From assembly GCA_018971775.1 (NCBI GenBank), contig JAGXAB010000005.1:62001-126000 (forward strand): 64,000 bases of DNA, in the 5' to 3' direction. Source of the DNA: Cyanobacteria bacterium REEB67 (GTDB lineage Bacteria > Cyanobacteriota > Vampirovibrionia > Obscuribacterales > Obscuribacteraceae). The notes beneath the pieces are model-generated. The model was not told the DNA's origin, searched no databases, and was given only the letters and a program-made list of their open reading frames with translations. The stretch's first letter is position 1. Each line of letters begins with the position of its first letter. The position numbers and the translations under genes are program-made. Below are positions 37,715-46,672 of the stretch, one piece after another.

Positions 37715-39847
37715 TCACGCCCCGTACTGCAAACCAAAGTAATAGATCGCCTGTCTCCAGACGTCACTCTCCGCCATCTTCGGATTTCTCTGCCGAACAT
37801 CTTTCAAAAGCTTCTGGCGAAGAGCTTTTAGTTTTACGTTGCTCTGACCATAAATGTGACTGCGAGCCAGCAGGCCGGCATCCATCGGAGTCCACAACAA
37901 TGACATATACCAGAGTGAATCACCCTTCAGTAATGCGCAGGGGAGATTGTGTTTTCCTTTCTTCGGATATCCCCGCATGAGGAGATAATTTAACTTCAGA
38001 TATTTTTTCAAGTAAGGCAAGTCTGCGGCTGCTGGACGGAAAACAATTTTGTTGACAAAAACGTGATTCAAACTTGCCGCTCGGGCCAGATGTTTAGGCT
38101 CAACTGCAACAAATACTCTAATCCCTTTTCTCTTTGCCTTTGCCAGGAGTTTTTGCAAACCGGGTAACAGGGCTTTATTACCCGCGATGAGGCTGATGTC
38201 CTCAATGAAGATCGCTTTGTTATGACCGTCACCAGCGGACCAGGCTTGCGCCGCGTCCAACAAATTCTTTCCAGTTGTGGCAGAAATTTTCGAATTTTTC
38301 TGCCATTGCAAGTGACACAGTGCAGCAGTCAAATCCTTGCCGCGTGCACTGCTTGCATCGACGGCTAAAGTTTTGGCCCCCTTCGGCCCTAACACCTTTG
38401 TCATCACGTCTGAATAATCAGAAGCACCGAGATACAAAACGCGCATACCAGCAGAGAGATATTTCATAGCCAGAAGAGTCATGAGCGAGTGAGAGTCTTC
38501 ACTGTCCGCCGCCACTATCATATAGTCCGATTTCTCATGCGGATTGACGAAGACGGGCGCGTTGGAAGCAAGGCCGAAGCCAAAGACAATCCCTTTTTCT
38601 TCAAGTGGCACATCGGAAAGACAGGGCCAGAATGTTCTGGCAGCCTGTGAACTGATCCGGTGCGCCAGGTGGGGTTCATTCAGACCTACAGGCAAAGTCG
38701 CTCGCCACAGCTGCCTCTGCCTGCCAGCCGCTGCTCCGGTCGTCGCGCCCTTCTTCGCAAAATTCGCACGAGCCATCTCTAGTCTTTCCTTGAGCTCGCC
38801 TTCGGTAGAGCCATATGTTGAAACATACACCGATACATCGATGGCCCGAGCCTTGCCGGCGGTAATCGCCTTCAGATCGGCAGGACGATTTTTCGAAGCA
38901 AACTTTTCGGCGATGAGCTTGGCAGTCGGCTTCTGCGCACAGGGTTGCAGATGCACCGAGACAGTGTAAGGCAGTACTTCGATAATCGGCCAGTAGAGCC
39001 AGGGTGTGCTGATTTCCGCCGGCAAATGAGTGACGGCAAATGAGCCGTGATAGTTGTCGCCTATCTTCAGCCATTCTCGACTTTCAACAATCTCAGGCTC
39101 CATGATCGTCGAAGGAGAAAGGCACTTCGCAAGTTTATCGCCCACAGGAGATTGCAATTCTCCAGTAGGTTTTAAGTCGTACTGCGAAAGTAAGGAAGAT
39201 CCGCTTTCTCCAGGGCTTTGATAGCTCTGCGATTTCACCGGGGGCATCAGGAAATACTGATAGAGAAGCAAACGCGCATTCTCTCCAGCAATCCGCTGCG
39301 GATTCTGCCCAATCTGGCGCAGACGACTCAGACAGGCGTCGGATGCGAGTTTAAAGGCCTTGCGGCGCGCGGCATCGCGCTCACTTTTACTTGTACCGGC
39401 GCGGGAAGTGAGCACTGCATAGGAGCGGCGTCGCGGGATGTAAGTCCCGCACACCCGGGTGAACCATCTGTATTGATAATCCAGATACCATTTCAAATAA
39501 TCGTCGGTGACCTCGGCAAACTGCTTCTGGAATTCCTCCCAGCTGCCGATCGGGTACGGGCGAGATGTAATAAGCAACTGCAAATCGCAATCCAGGCCAT
39601 CGATCAGCCCCTTAAATTGATTCTCGAGGACTTCTCCATCCTGCTGAAATTGGGACAGACTGAAGCCATCAATTTCGAAAATCTGCCGATAGGCCCCATC
39701 ATCGAGTTGTATCAAACCCTGCGCGGTGGCAGTGCTGCGCCCAAATCTCATCGCTGGTAAAAGCGGCACCGCCTTTGGACCGCCAGCGGAATCCGTCAGC
39801 TGACCGGATAGAAGAACGACTTTGTGCGGCTTGGAGGTTTTTTTCAT
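37715..39847 (-). CDS. VirB4/TraC-like type IV secretion protein with degenerate P-loop
   Basis: A 710-residue protein (ATG 39847 behind AGGA; a TTG at 39868 is the longer alternative). The N-terminal half matches the VirB4 domain: IQLDDGAYRQIFEIDGFSL, then LDCDLQLLITSRP, and a long coiled region. The C-terminal half aligns with the motor domain by order (GIVFGFGLASNAPVFVNP, Walker B-like KAIFIEDISLI). However, the Walker A position reads VAADSEDSHSL and lacks the GKS/T signature. VirB4 ATPases power conjugative pili; this one probably cannot hydrolyse ATP in the normal way. No other T4SS channel genes are nearby. The frame is intact over its full length. Confidence 0.7.
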   Translation of the reverse strand: MKKTSKPHKVVLLSGQLTDSAGGPKAVPLLPAMRFGRSTATAQGLIQLDDGAYRQIFEIDGFSLSQFQQDGEVLENQFKGLIDGLDCDLQLLITSRPYPIGSWEEFQKQFAEVTDDYLKWYLDYQYRWFTRVCGTYIPRRRSYAVLTSRAGTSKSERDAARRKAFKLASDACLSRLRQIGQNPQRIAGENARLLLYQYFLMPPVKSQSYQSPGESGSSLLSQYDLKPTGELQSPVGDKLAKCLSPSTIMEPEIVESREWLKIGDNYHGSFAVTHLPAEISTPWLYWPIIEVLPYTVSVHLQPCAQKPTAKLIAEKFASKNRPADLKAITAGKARAIDVSVYVSTYGSTEGELKERLEMARANFAKKGATTGAAAGRQRQLWRATLPVGLNEPHLAHRISSQAARTFWPCLSDVPLEEKGIVFGFGLASNAPVFVNPHEKSDYMIVAADSEDSHSLMTLLAMKYLSAGMRVLYLGASDYSDVMTKVLGPKGAKTLAVDASSARGKDLTAALCHLQWQKNSKISATTGKNLLDAAQAWSAGDGHNKAIFIEDISLIAGNKALLPGLQKLLAKAKRKGIRVFVAVEPKHLARAASLNHVFVNKIVFRPAAADLPYLKKYLKLNYLLMRGYPKKGKHNLPCALLKGDSLWYMSLLWTPMDAGLLARSHIYGQSNVKLKALRQKLLKDVRQRNPKMAESDVWRQAIYYFGLQYGA

Positions 39848-40139
39848 GGCGAAAATCCTGAAGGGCAATCGTAATCATAAAGAACCACGCCCGGTATTCA
39901 AGAGGGAAAACCCTGAGTATTTTTTGCGCCGTTGCCGAGGAGGGCAGTGCCTATCAACTATTGCGATAATCGCTCAGTGATGCCCCGAAAGACGGATAGA
40001 AGCGCCGTACTAGACTCTTGAAAGAAATCCAGTGTAGACTGGAGGCTATACCTTTGTTGCGCGGCTTGCAGCAACTCCGGACCCATCGCATCATCGGCAA
40101 CCCACGGTAAAATCCCAGCGCTGTGAGTGACCGTTCTTC

Positions 40140-41402
40140 ATGAAGAGACCGCGAGCTAAAAATCGACGCAAGGCACCGCCGAAAATAAGCGCCACTCAAA
40201 CTTATGTAGAACCGGAGCATACAAATCTTCCGACCGTCTCACCGGAAAAGATTGCGCGGTTGCCGGTCGAGCAGGGTGAAACCAACACCGCCGCGATAAA
40301 AAGCGACGAAAACTATAGTAAGGATCTGAAGAAGGTCAAATACAAAGAGGCCGAGCCAGGCACATTCAAGGTTTTAATTCCAATCAATGACCAGGGCTCC
40401 GCTCTCTATTCTCTGGAAACGGTCATGGCCAGACGCTGGCCCGCCGGTACGCACTTCATGCTCCTGACTGTGGTAGAAAGCATCGGCGAAGGCTCTCGCG
40501 ACGATACAAAGGCCCACAAAGAAATTTTGATTGCCGAGCAAGAAGAGTATCGTCACTTCATGCAAACGTGGATAAATCGTCTCAAAGATTCCTTCACTCT
40601 CGTTTTTCCTGATACCGAATCCAGTATCGAATCCGGTCGTATATCGGAAAAAATACTGGAGACAGCCTTTGACTGGGAAGCGGATTACATCATTATCGGC
40701 TCTCACGCGCTCAGCCCGTCAACGCGCATGGCGCTCGGCAGTGTCGCCTCCATGGTTGTCGAAAAATGCTTTTGTCCGGTAGAGGCTGTTCGCTTTCGGA
40801 AATTGAAGGCACCAGTAGTCTCGACCGAAGAGTTTTCAGCGGAAAAAATCAGGCAGTTAGGCAGTCAGGGACCAAAAAGAGTTATCGTTGCGACGTACGT
40901 ATCAGAAACGGAAAAGAAGAGCGCCGTCATCGATTGGGTAGCGAATACCAACTGGTTGCCCGGCACGGAAATCAAACTGGTGACAGTGACCGCAGCCACC
41001 AAACGGGAAGCAGGTGTCAATTTCCTGGCCAGCACCAAGATCTATTTATCTGAGCATAAATATCAAAGCATGCTCGAAAATCATATGCGCTCGCTAGGCA
41101 AACAAATCGCCGATAAACACCCCAGGTGCAACGTGACAATTTTGGTTATCCAATCCGACTCAGTGCCTGAAGCTATCTTTGAATTTGCTGCTACCTGGGA
41201 CGCCGATCTGGCCATCCTCGGGCCGCCGCGCATTATCCATCGCAAGCCAGACGAAGAAGCATCCAAACCTAGTTCTTCAGACACTGTAACTATCATGAAC
41301 GGTCTGGATTGCTCGGTGATTGCACTGGGACGCTCCGACAAGGAAAACATTCACTTTTCCTGGTATGAAAGCCTGCAAGTGAGAGAAGAAAAGGCAAAGT
41401 AG
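40140..41402 (+). CDS. Universal stress protein with two UspA domains
   Basis: A 420-residue protein. After a basic N-terminus of about 75 residues come two Usp domains: the first begins GTFKVLIPINDQGSA and ends with the ATP-binding pattern IIGSHALSPSTRMALGSVASMVVEKCFCPV; the second begins KRVIVATYVSETEKK and ends DLAILGPPRI...NGLDCSVIAL. The first keeps the G-x2-G-x9-G(S/T)-type loop only in part (GSHALS, then GSVAS); the second is more diverged. Such tandem Usp proteins bind ATP and act in stress resistance. The gene lies just outside the island, and its promoter must lie in the 292-base gap before it. Confidence 0.88.
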   Translation: MKRPRAKNRRKAPPKISATQTYVEPEHTNLPTVSPEKIARLPVEQGETNTAAIKSDENYSKDLKKVKYKEAEPGTFKVLIPINDQGSALYSLETVMARRWPAGTHFMLLTVVESIGEGSRDDTKAHKEILIAEQEEYRHFMQTWINRLKDSFTLVFPDTESSIESGRISEKILETAFDWEADYIIIGSHALSPSTRMALGSVASMVVEKCFCPVEAVRFRKLKAPVVSTEEFSAEKIRQLGSQGPKRVIVATYVSETEKKSAVIDWVANTNWLPGTEIKLVTVTAATKREAGVNFLASTKIYLSEHKYQSMLENHMRSLGKQIADKHPRCNVTILVIQSDSVPEAIFEFAATWDADLAILGPPRIIHRKPDEEASKPSSSDTVTIMNGLDCSVIALGRSDKENIHFSWYESLQVREEKAK

Positions 41403-41416
41403 AGCGGCGCCAAGAA

Positions 41417-41476
41417 CAGCTAACCGGAAGGCAGCTAACCGGAAGGCAGTTAACCGGACGGCAGTTAACCCGAGCG
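41417..41476. repeat. Four 15-bp tandem repeats at the 3' end of recG
   Basis: Units CAGCTAACCGGAAGG (two identical), CAGTTAACCGGACGG and CAGTTAACCCGAGCG run in tandem. The last overlaps the recG stop codon (41465-41467). On the minus strand each unit reads as a near-copy of the recG terminal codons plus TTAA, so the array probably arose by repeated duplication of the gene end without altering the protein. Confidence 0.85.
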
Positions 41477-44332
41477 CATCATCTCGGCATGTTCACCGGT
41501 CACTTTCGACTCGACCATTTTTTTCAAAGACGGGAACGTTTCTAATTCCGGATCGGCTTTCATAATTGCAATTGCACCATTGCGCGCGTCTTCCAAGATT
41601 TTCGCGTCTTTCACCAGGTCGGCCAGGATCAAGTCGGGGAGTCCACTTTGACGATAGCCGATAAATTCACCCGGTCCGCGGATTTCGAGATCTTTTTCGG
41701 CGACGACAAAGCCGTCGTTTGTCTGGGTCAAAATTTCTAGACGATCGCGAGTCGCCTCCGATTTCAATTCGGAGACCAAGAAGCAATAGGATTGCTCGCC
41801 ACCACGACCGACGCGACCACGCAGCTGGTGAAGCTGAGCAAGACCGAAGCGATCGGCGTTCTCGATTACCATCACAGTACTGTTCGGCACGTCGACGCCG
41901 ACTTCGATTACTGTCGTCGAGACAAGGATGTGATATTCGCCGCGACGGAAGGCATCCATCACTTCGTCCTTTTCCTGCGACTTTAGTTTGCCGTGCATCA
42001 GGCCAATTTTGAAATCTTTGAACTCGCCGGTGCGCAGTTTTTCAAACTCGACCGTGGCAGCCTTGGCCGAAAGCGTCTCAGACTCGTCGATCAGAGGAAA
42101 GACAATATAAGCCTGACGACCCTTGGCCATTTCTTCATGGACACGTTTCCAGACCTCTTTTTTCTGTGAAGGCCGGAAGAGCTCGGTCTTGATCGGCTTG
42201 CGACCAGGGGGCAGTTCATCGATTTCAGAGACATCGAGATCGCCGTGCATGGTCAGCGCCAGCGTACGGGGAATGGGAGTGGCTGTCATTGTCAGCAGTT
42301 CGGGATTTTCGCTCTTCGCTTTCAAACGGGCGCGTTGTTTGACACCAAAGCGGTGCTGTTCGTCGATGATGATTAAACCAAGCTTCTGAAATTCGACATC
42401 GTCTTCAATGAGAGCGTGCGTACCAACAGCGATGTGAACCTGGCCTGTGACAAGCTCCTGACGCACCTGGCGGCGTTCTTTGACGCCCTGCTTGCCGAGG
42501 AAGAGGGCGCACTTCAAGCCGAGCGGTGCAAGTAATCGCTGGAATTGCCGGTAGTGCTGCTCGGCTAAAATCTCGGTCGGTGCCATCATGGCGCCCTGAT
42601 AGCCGTTTTCGATGGCCACCATAAAAGCGAGCAATGCGACAATAGTTTTACCAGAGCCGACATCACCCTGGACCAGTCTGTGCATCGGCTTGTTGGAAGC
42701 GAGATCGCGGGCGATCTCGTTGAAGACGCGGTCCTGAGCGCCGGTGAGTTTAAATGGCAAAGACTGACGCAGCTTTTGCGTGTAGCCATTTTGATCAGGT
42801 TCGTAGCGCAGCGATAGTGCGTCTTCGATCAATTCAAATTGATAACGACGATGCGCCATTTGCAGCTGGATGCTAAAGAGCTCATCAAAGACGAGTCTAC
42901 GCCGCGCCTCATCTTTTAAATCCGGATCTTCCGGAAAATGAATATTGAAGAAAGCCTCGCGCAGGGGCATGAGATTGAATCTTTCGCGGAGAGTTTCGGG
43001 CAGACGATCTTCGATCTGTGCCCCATAGGTGGTGAGGGCGTTGTGAATAACATTGCGCAGATGGCGCAACGAAAGCCCCTCGGTCAGAGGATAGACCGGC
43101 ACGAGACGACCGGCGTGGATGCTCGATGGTATAGCTCCGAATGCCGATTCATCATCGAAGTTGGCGGGTGCCAGACTGGCGACGCCGCCGTTGAGTTCGC
43201 CGCCGCCTTCGAGACTGAGGATCTCGACTTCAGCGTTTTTGAGCTTCATCTTGTGCGAATATTCGTCGCGCTCGACGACACCAGAGGCGAGTACTTGAGC
43301 GCCTTTTGGATATTGAGCCTTGTAGCGATCGAGCAAATACTTATTGGACTTGCCGCCGACAAAACGGATCACCAAGATGCTGCCGGTACCGTCCGAAATG
43401 ATCGTCGACAAAATCGACATATTGCCGCGCTTCGATTGAAAGGCGCTGACAGAGCGGATCGAGCCAAAGATTGTTACTTCTTCGCCCATCTTCAAGTCTT
43501 TGATCAACAAGCGATTGTGAAAATCAAGATGACGCCGCGGGTAGTGGCGCAACAGATCATCGACAGTACGGATATCGAGCGTACCGAGGAGCGAGGCAAG
43601 CTTGGGTCCGACACCTTTGACATATTGCACCGGTATCTCGGCCGGGGGACATTTGTCATAACCGGCTTTGGCGGCGATTTCTTTGCCGCTGTCTTTATTT
43701 GCTCCGGCACTTCCACTGCTCAGCGATACCCTAGCGCTCGGGCCACCGCCGCCTGTTTTGATTACGGGCCTGGCTCCGGGAGTGACAGTTGGCCCCGGCT
43801 TACCTGGTGGCTTCGATTGAGCCGGAATAGACGTCTTACCAGCCGCTCCACCCCCTCCAGCCGCGGGCGCCGATGCCCCTTGCTCCGAATGTTTTGGACC
43901 AGCGCCACCACCACCGCTTATTTCTCTTTCCACCGCCCGCGCCTGTGGCGCAGAGGCCTCGCCTTGAGCATTTTGCGGCGACTGACCGGTGGCGACCAGC
44001 CAGTACGGCTCGAGCAGTTCCTCGGCGCGGTTGAGGATGGAAATGCGTGTGCTGACATCGGATTGCGGATATTGACGGAAGAGCGAGCGCACCGTCACCC
44101 AGACCGGATCGAGCGGATAGCGACGCATCAAGCGGTCGGATGTGACCCGCATGAAGGCGGAAAAAGTGGAGTGCTTGCCCTGGAAATCGGCATAGCGAGC
44201 CTTACGCTCGACGACGATGGCTCGCCGCAAAGCCGAAAGCTCAGCTTCCTTGGACGGTCTGGGTACACCAACGATATTTGCCAACGCTAAAGATACAGCC
44301 TGTATATACGCAGGAACGGGACTGGCCCACAT
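41465..44332 (-). CDS. recG: ATP-dependent DNA helicase RecG (long form)
   Basis: RecG remodels stalled replication forks and branched DNA. The 955-residue protein is longer than usual (about 690-820). A 235-residue N-terminal extension, including a Gly/Ala/Ser/Pro linker (about 120-210), precedes the wedge domain, which starts at VQYVKGVGPKLASLLG. Helicase motifs are complete: GDVGSGKTIVALL, IIDEQHRFGV, TMTATPIPRTL, and the C-terminal motifs V-VI (STTVIEVGVDVPNSTV, QLRGRVGRGG). The N-terminal extension starts with an amphipathic region resembling that of cyanobacterial RecG. The start at ATG 44332 lacks a strong Shine-Dalgarno. Confidence 0.95.
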   Translation of the reverse strand: MWASPVPAYIQAVSLALANIVGVPRPSKEAELSALRRAIVVERKARYADFQGKHSTFSAFMRVTSDRLMRRYPLDPVWVTVRSLFRQYPQSDVSTRISILNRAEELLEPYWLVATGQSPQNAQGEASAPQARAVEREISGGGGAGPKHSEQGASAPAAGGGGAAGKTSIPAQSKPPGKPGPTVTPGARPVIKTGGGGPSARVSLSSGSAGANKDSGKEIAAKAGYDKCPPAEIPVQYVKGVGPKLASLLGTLDIRTVDDLLRHYPRRHLDFHNRLLIKDLKMGEEVTIFGSIRSVSAFQSKRGNMSILSTIISDGTGSILVIRFVGGKSNKYLLDRYKAQYPKGAQVLASGVVERDEYSHKMKLKNAEVEILSLEGGGELNGGVASLAPANFDDESAFGAIPSSIHAGRLVPVYPLTEGLSLRHLRNVIHNALTTYGAQIEDRLPETLRERFNLMPLREAFFNIHFPEDPDLKDEARRRLVFDELFSIQLQMAHRRYQFELIEDALSLRYEPDQNGYTQKLRQSLPFKLTGAQDRVFNEIARDLASNKPMHRLVQGDVGSGKTIVALLAFMVAIENGYQGAMMAPTEILAEQHYRQFQRLLAPLGLKCALFLGKQGVKERRQVRQELVTGQVHIAVGTHALIEDDVEFQKLGLIIIDEQHRFGVKQRARLKAKSENPELLTMTATPIPRTLALTMHGDLDVSEIDELPPGRKPIKTELFRPSQKKEVWKRVHEEMAKGRQAYIVFPLIDESETLSAKAATVEFEKLRTGEFKDFKIGLMHGKLKSQEKDEVMDAFRRGEYHILVSTTVIEVGVDVPNSTVMVIENADRFGLAQLHQLRGRVGRGGEQSYCFLVSELKSEATRDRLEILTQTNDGFVVAEKDLEIRGPGEFIGYRQSGLPDLILADLVKDAKILEDARNGAIAIMKADPELETFPSLKKMVESKVTGEHAEMMRSG

Positions 44333-44380
44333 CTTTAGACTAAAAGAAAGACGGCGACTTTACCAGTGAATTTTTTGCTT

Positions 44381-44959
44381 TTATTGCAAGCGGTTGAGAA
44401 TGAGCTTGGAGATGGCTTTAAGCGTAGCGAATACGCCGAGACCTTCCGAACCGACAGCTTCGAAGCTGGGGACGCCGCGCAAGTTGAGCTCTTTTTCCAT
44501 ACGCTCGATCGTCATCGCATTAGCGAGGTCGCGCTTGTTGTACTGCAGTACCCACGGAATATTATCCAAGGTGAGGCTGTACTCGGCTAGGTTCTCGACC
44601 ATGTTCTGGAGAGATTCGGCGTTGTCCTTGGATCTCATGACATCAGAGTCGGCAACGAAGATGATGCCGTCTACGCCGTTGAGGATGAGCTTACGGCTGG
44701 CGTTGTATTCAACTTGACCAGGTACCGTATATAGAGAAAAGCGAGTTTTGAAGCCCTGCACGCTGCCCAGGTCGAGGGGCAGGAAGTCGAAGAAGAGAGT
44801 ACGTTCCGTCTCAGTAGCAAGACTGATCAGTTCGCCTCTAGTTGTGGGAGCGAGCTGGCTGTGGATGTACTTCAAATTCGTAGTTTTGCCACCAAGGCCG
44901 GTGCCGTAGTAAACGATTTTGCAGTTAATCTCACGAGCCGCGTAATTTACGAGTGCCAT
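44381..44959 (-). CDS. mglA: MglA-type Ras-like GTPase
   Basis: MglA is the polarity and motility switch of gliding bacteria and is widespread elsewhere. The 192-residue product has P-loop GTGLGGKTT (residues 19-27), switch regions [15 protein letters not shown] and [11 protein letters not shown], and G4 motif NKRDL. ATG 44959 is chosen over 44986 because the protein then begins [18 protein letters not shown], which aligns with known MglA starts. The Roadblock-type partner MglB, usually adjacent, is missing here. It follows recG on the opposite side of a short gap and has a 500-base region upstream. Confidence 0.93.
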   Translation of the reverse strand: MALVNYAAREINCKIVYYGTGLGGKTTNLKYIHSQLAPTTRGELISLATETERTLFFDFLPLDLGSVQGFKTRFSLYTVPGQVEYNASRKLILNGVDGIIFVADSDVMRSKDNAESLQNMVENLAEYSLTLDNIPWVLQYNKRDLANAMTIERMEKELNLRGVPSFEAVGSEGLGVFATLKAISKLILNRLQ

Positions 44960-45351
44960 TACCTGTTTCCTGCTTCCCCCTGCCATTCTGGCTAGGTCAT
45001 CTTCAATCAGCCACTACGAATTGATACCACGATTTTGACGGTATTAGAAGAGCTGGCGAGACGGTTCTAAAAAGTAACTGATAATTTCTAGTAAACCGGT
45101 CTCGAAAAGGTCTTCAAATTTAGTGCTCGGTTTTAGCCAAGCGTCATCAAAACGGTGTTTTTAAGCGGTTTTCAGCCATTTGTCCCTTGACAGCCATCTG
45201 GCCTAACTCTGACAACACCAAAATCAGAGTCCTTAACGTTCAATCTACCATGATTCATTAGTGAGGTTTATACCCCAAATGCAGATTGTTCTCTTTCACT
45301 TTGAACTATTACAAACTTAGCAATATTGGCTTGGCCGTATATCCAGCGTGG
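44960..45351. other. Divergent intergenic region between mglA and rpmB
   Basis: About 390 bases without a gene before the rpmB promoter. No stable hairpin with T-run and no frame with a ribosome site were seen. It presumably carries the mglA promoter on the minus strand. Confidence 0.45.
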
Positions 45352-45427
45352 TACAATCGACCCCTTGCATGTGCTCTCCCTACCGAGCGCCGATTTTGAG
45401 CCCCAGCTCAAAGCTTGTTAGCTCGGT
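45352..45427 (+). promoter_or_regulatory. rpmB extended -10 promoter and nested-hairpin leader
   Basis: TACAAT (45352-45357) is preceded by TGG, giving an extended -10 element; -35 candidates TTGGCT/TTGGCC have poor spacing. In the resulting leader, ACCGAGC (45382-45388) pairs perfectly with GCTCGGT (45421-45427), enclosing a second perfect stem TTTGAGC (45395-45401) with GCTCAAA (45406-45412) and a CCCA loop. The two-stem structure ends 30 bases before the L28 Shine-Dalgarno (AGGA), so it could serve in autoregulation or mRNA stability. Confidence 0.5.
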
Positions 45428-45469
45428 CGATGATGAGCGCGACATCTATTATCAGACAGGATAAATCTC

Positions 45470-45673
45470 ATGGCTAGACGTTGTGACGTATGCTCCAAAG
45501 GCCCCCGCTCGGGTGTTCAATACACATTCTTGCGTTCGCACTGGAACCCACATGGTAAAAGACGCTGGCTGCCTAACCTGCAACCTTTTAAAGCGGCAAT
45601 TGGCAAGACCGTAGTACGCATGAAAGTGTGCACATCTTGCATCAAAGCCGGCAAGGTTCAGAGAGCAGTTTAG
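45470..45673 (+). CDS. rpmB: 50S ribosomal protein L28
   Basis: A 67-residue L28 with the zinc-binding cysteine pairs of the C+ form: CDVC near the start (residues 5-8) and CTSC near the end (about 55-58). NPHGKRRWLPNLQ is the conserved rRNA-binding stretch. It is monocistronic, behind a structured leader, and convergent with hslO. Confidence 0.96.
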   Translation: MARRCDVCSKGPRSGVQYTFLRSHWNPHGKRRWLPNLQPFKAAIGKTVVRMKVCTSCIKAGKVQRAV

Positions 45674-45738
45674 TTCTTTAAAACTATTGACCGATTCAGA
45701 TTCATAAAAGAAGGTCTCCTCATTGGTTGTCCTGGCGG

Positions 45739-46614
45739 TTATTTGCTGCGGGCGATATCGAGGAGTCCTTCTTTTTCTACGAGGTAAAGTTCGTTGCAAA
45801 ACTGGCAACGACCTTCCGCCTTGCCATCTTCCTCGGCCATGTCCATCAAATCTTCGTGCGGCAAGATCTTCAGAGCCTCGAGGAAGCGCTCTCTAGAGCA
45901 CTTGCAGTAAAAACTTACCGGTTTCACTTCGGTAAGCGGTGTCACGTCAAAGCCGTGCAGTATGCGCGAAAGAATCGTTTGCAGATCCATGCCGCGGCGC
46001 ATCAAAAAAGTGAATGTGCCAAAAGTGGTGATGTTATTTTCAATTTTGCAGATCGTGTCTTCGGTGTGATCGGGCAAAAGCTGGACAATTAAGCCACCGG
46101 CGGCTTCGACGCCGTTTTTGTTGAGGTGTGTACCGATCACGACGATCGATCCGGTTTGATCTGAAGTGACGAGATAGCGATTGATGTCTTCTCCGACTTC
46201 GCCCGAGGCAAGCTCGACGGTCGACTGCTGCGGCTCGCCGAAACCATGATCGATGGTGACGTGCAGATAGCCCTTCTGGCCAATTGCCCCGCCGACATCG
46301 AAATTACCAACCGAATTGAGCGGCAGCTCCACCTGCGGATTTTCGACATAGCCGCGCACCGTGCCGCGCGGCGAAGCGTCAACGACAACTCGACCCAGAG
46401 GTCCATTGCCCTGAAATTTGAGGGCAACCTGACCTTCGCGGGCCAAGATCGGCGCGAGCAGCGCTCCGGCGGTAAGAGCCCGGCCGAGCGCCGCCGTCGC
46501 CGTAAAGGAGAGATCATGCTTTTGCCTGGCCAACTCGACGAGCTCAGTAGTCGTGGCAATCACGGCACGAATAGTACCGTCCGAGGACATCGCCTTTAAT
46601 ATTCCGTCTTTCAT
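45739..46614 (-). CDS. hslO: Redox-regulated chaperone Hsp33
   Basis: Hsp33 is a holdase activated by oxidation in the cytoplasm. The 291-residue protein has the N-terminal core (TTTELVELARQKHDLSFTATAALGRALTAGALLA), the linker region, and the zinc-binding redox switch CKCSRERF followed by CQFC, the CxC...CxxC pattern. Length and layout are standard. It lies convergent to rpmB and downstream of prmC on the same strand, separated by 58 bases. Confidence 0.95.
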   Translation of the reverse strand: MKDGILKAMSSDGTIRAVIATTTELVELARQKHDLSFTATAALGRALTAGALLAPILAREGQVALKFQGNGPLGRVVVDASPRGTVRGYVENPQVELPLNSVGNFDVGGAIGQKGYLHVTIDHGFGEPQQSTVELASGEVGEDINRYLVTSDQTGSIVVIGTHLNKNGVEAAGGLIVQLLPDHTEDTICKIENNITTFGTFTFLMRRGMDLQTILSRILHGFDVTPLTEVKPVSFYCKCSRERFLEALKILPHEDLMDMAEEDGKAEGRCQFCNELYLVEKEGLLDIARSK

Positions 46615-46672
46615 CTAGGCTTTCTTACAAGAGACCGGCTTCGTTTCCCATTCTAGCAGTAGATTACAAAAT

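Noticed and set aside
41417-41476. CRISPR-like array
   Set aside because: The 15-bp units are contiguous without spacers and overlap the recG stop; they are tandem duplications. No CRISPR array was seen anywhere in the window.
42938-44290. 450-codon plus-strand frame opposite recG
   Set aside because: Shadow of recG; repetitive composition and no recognisable domain.
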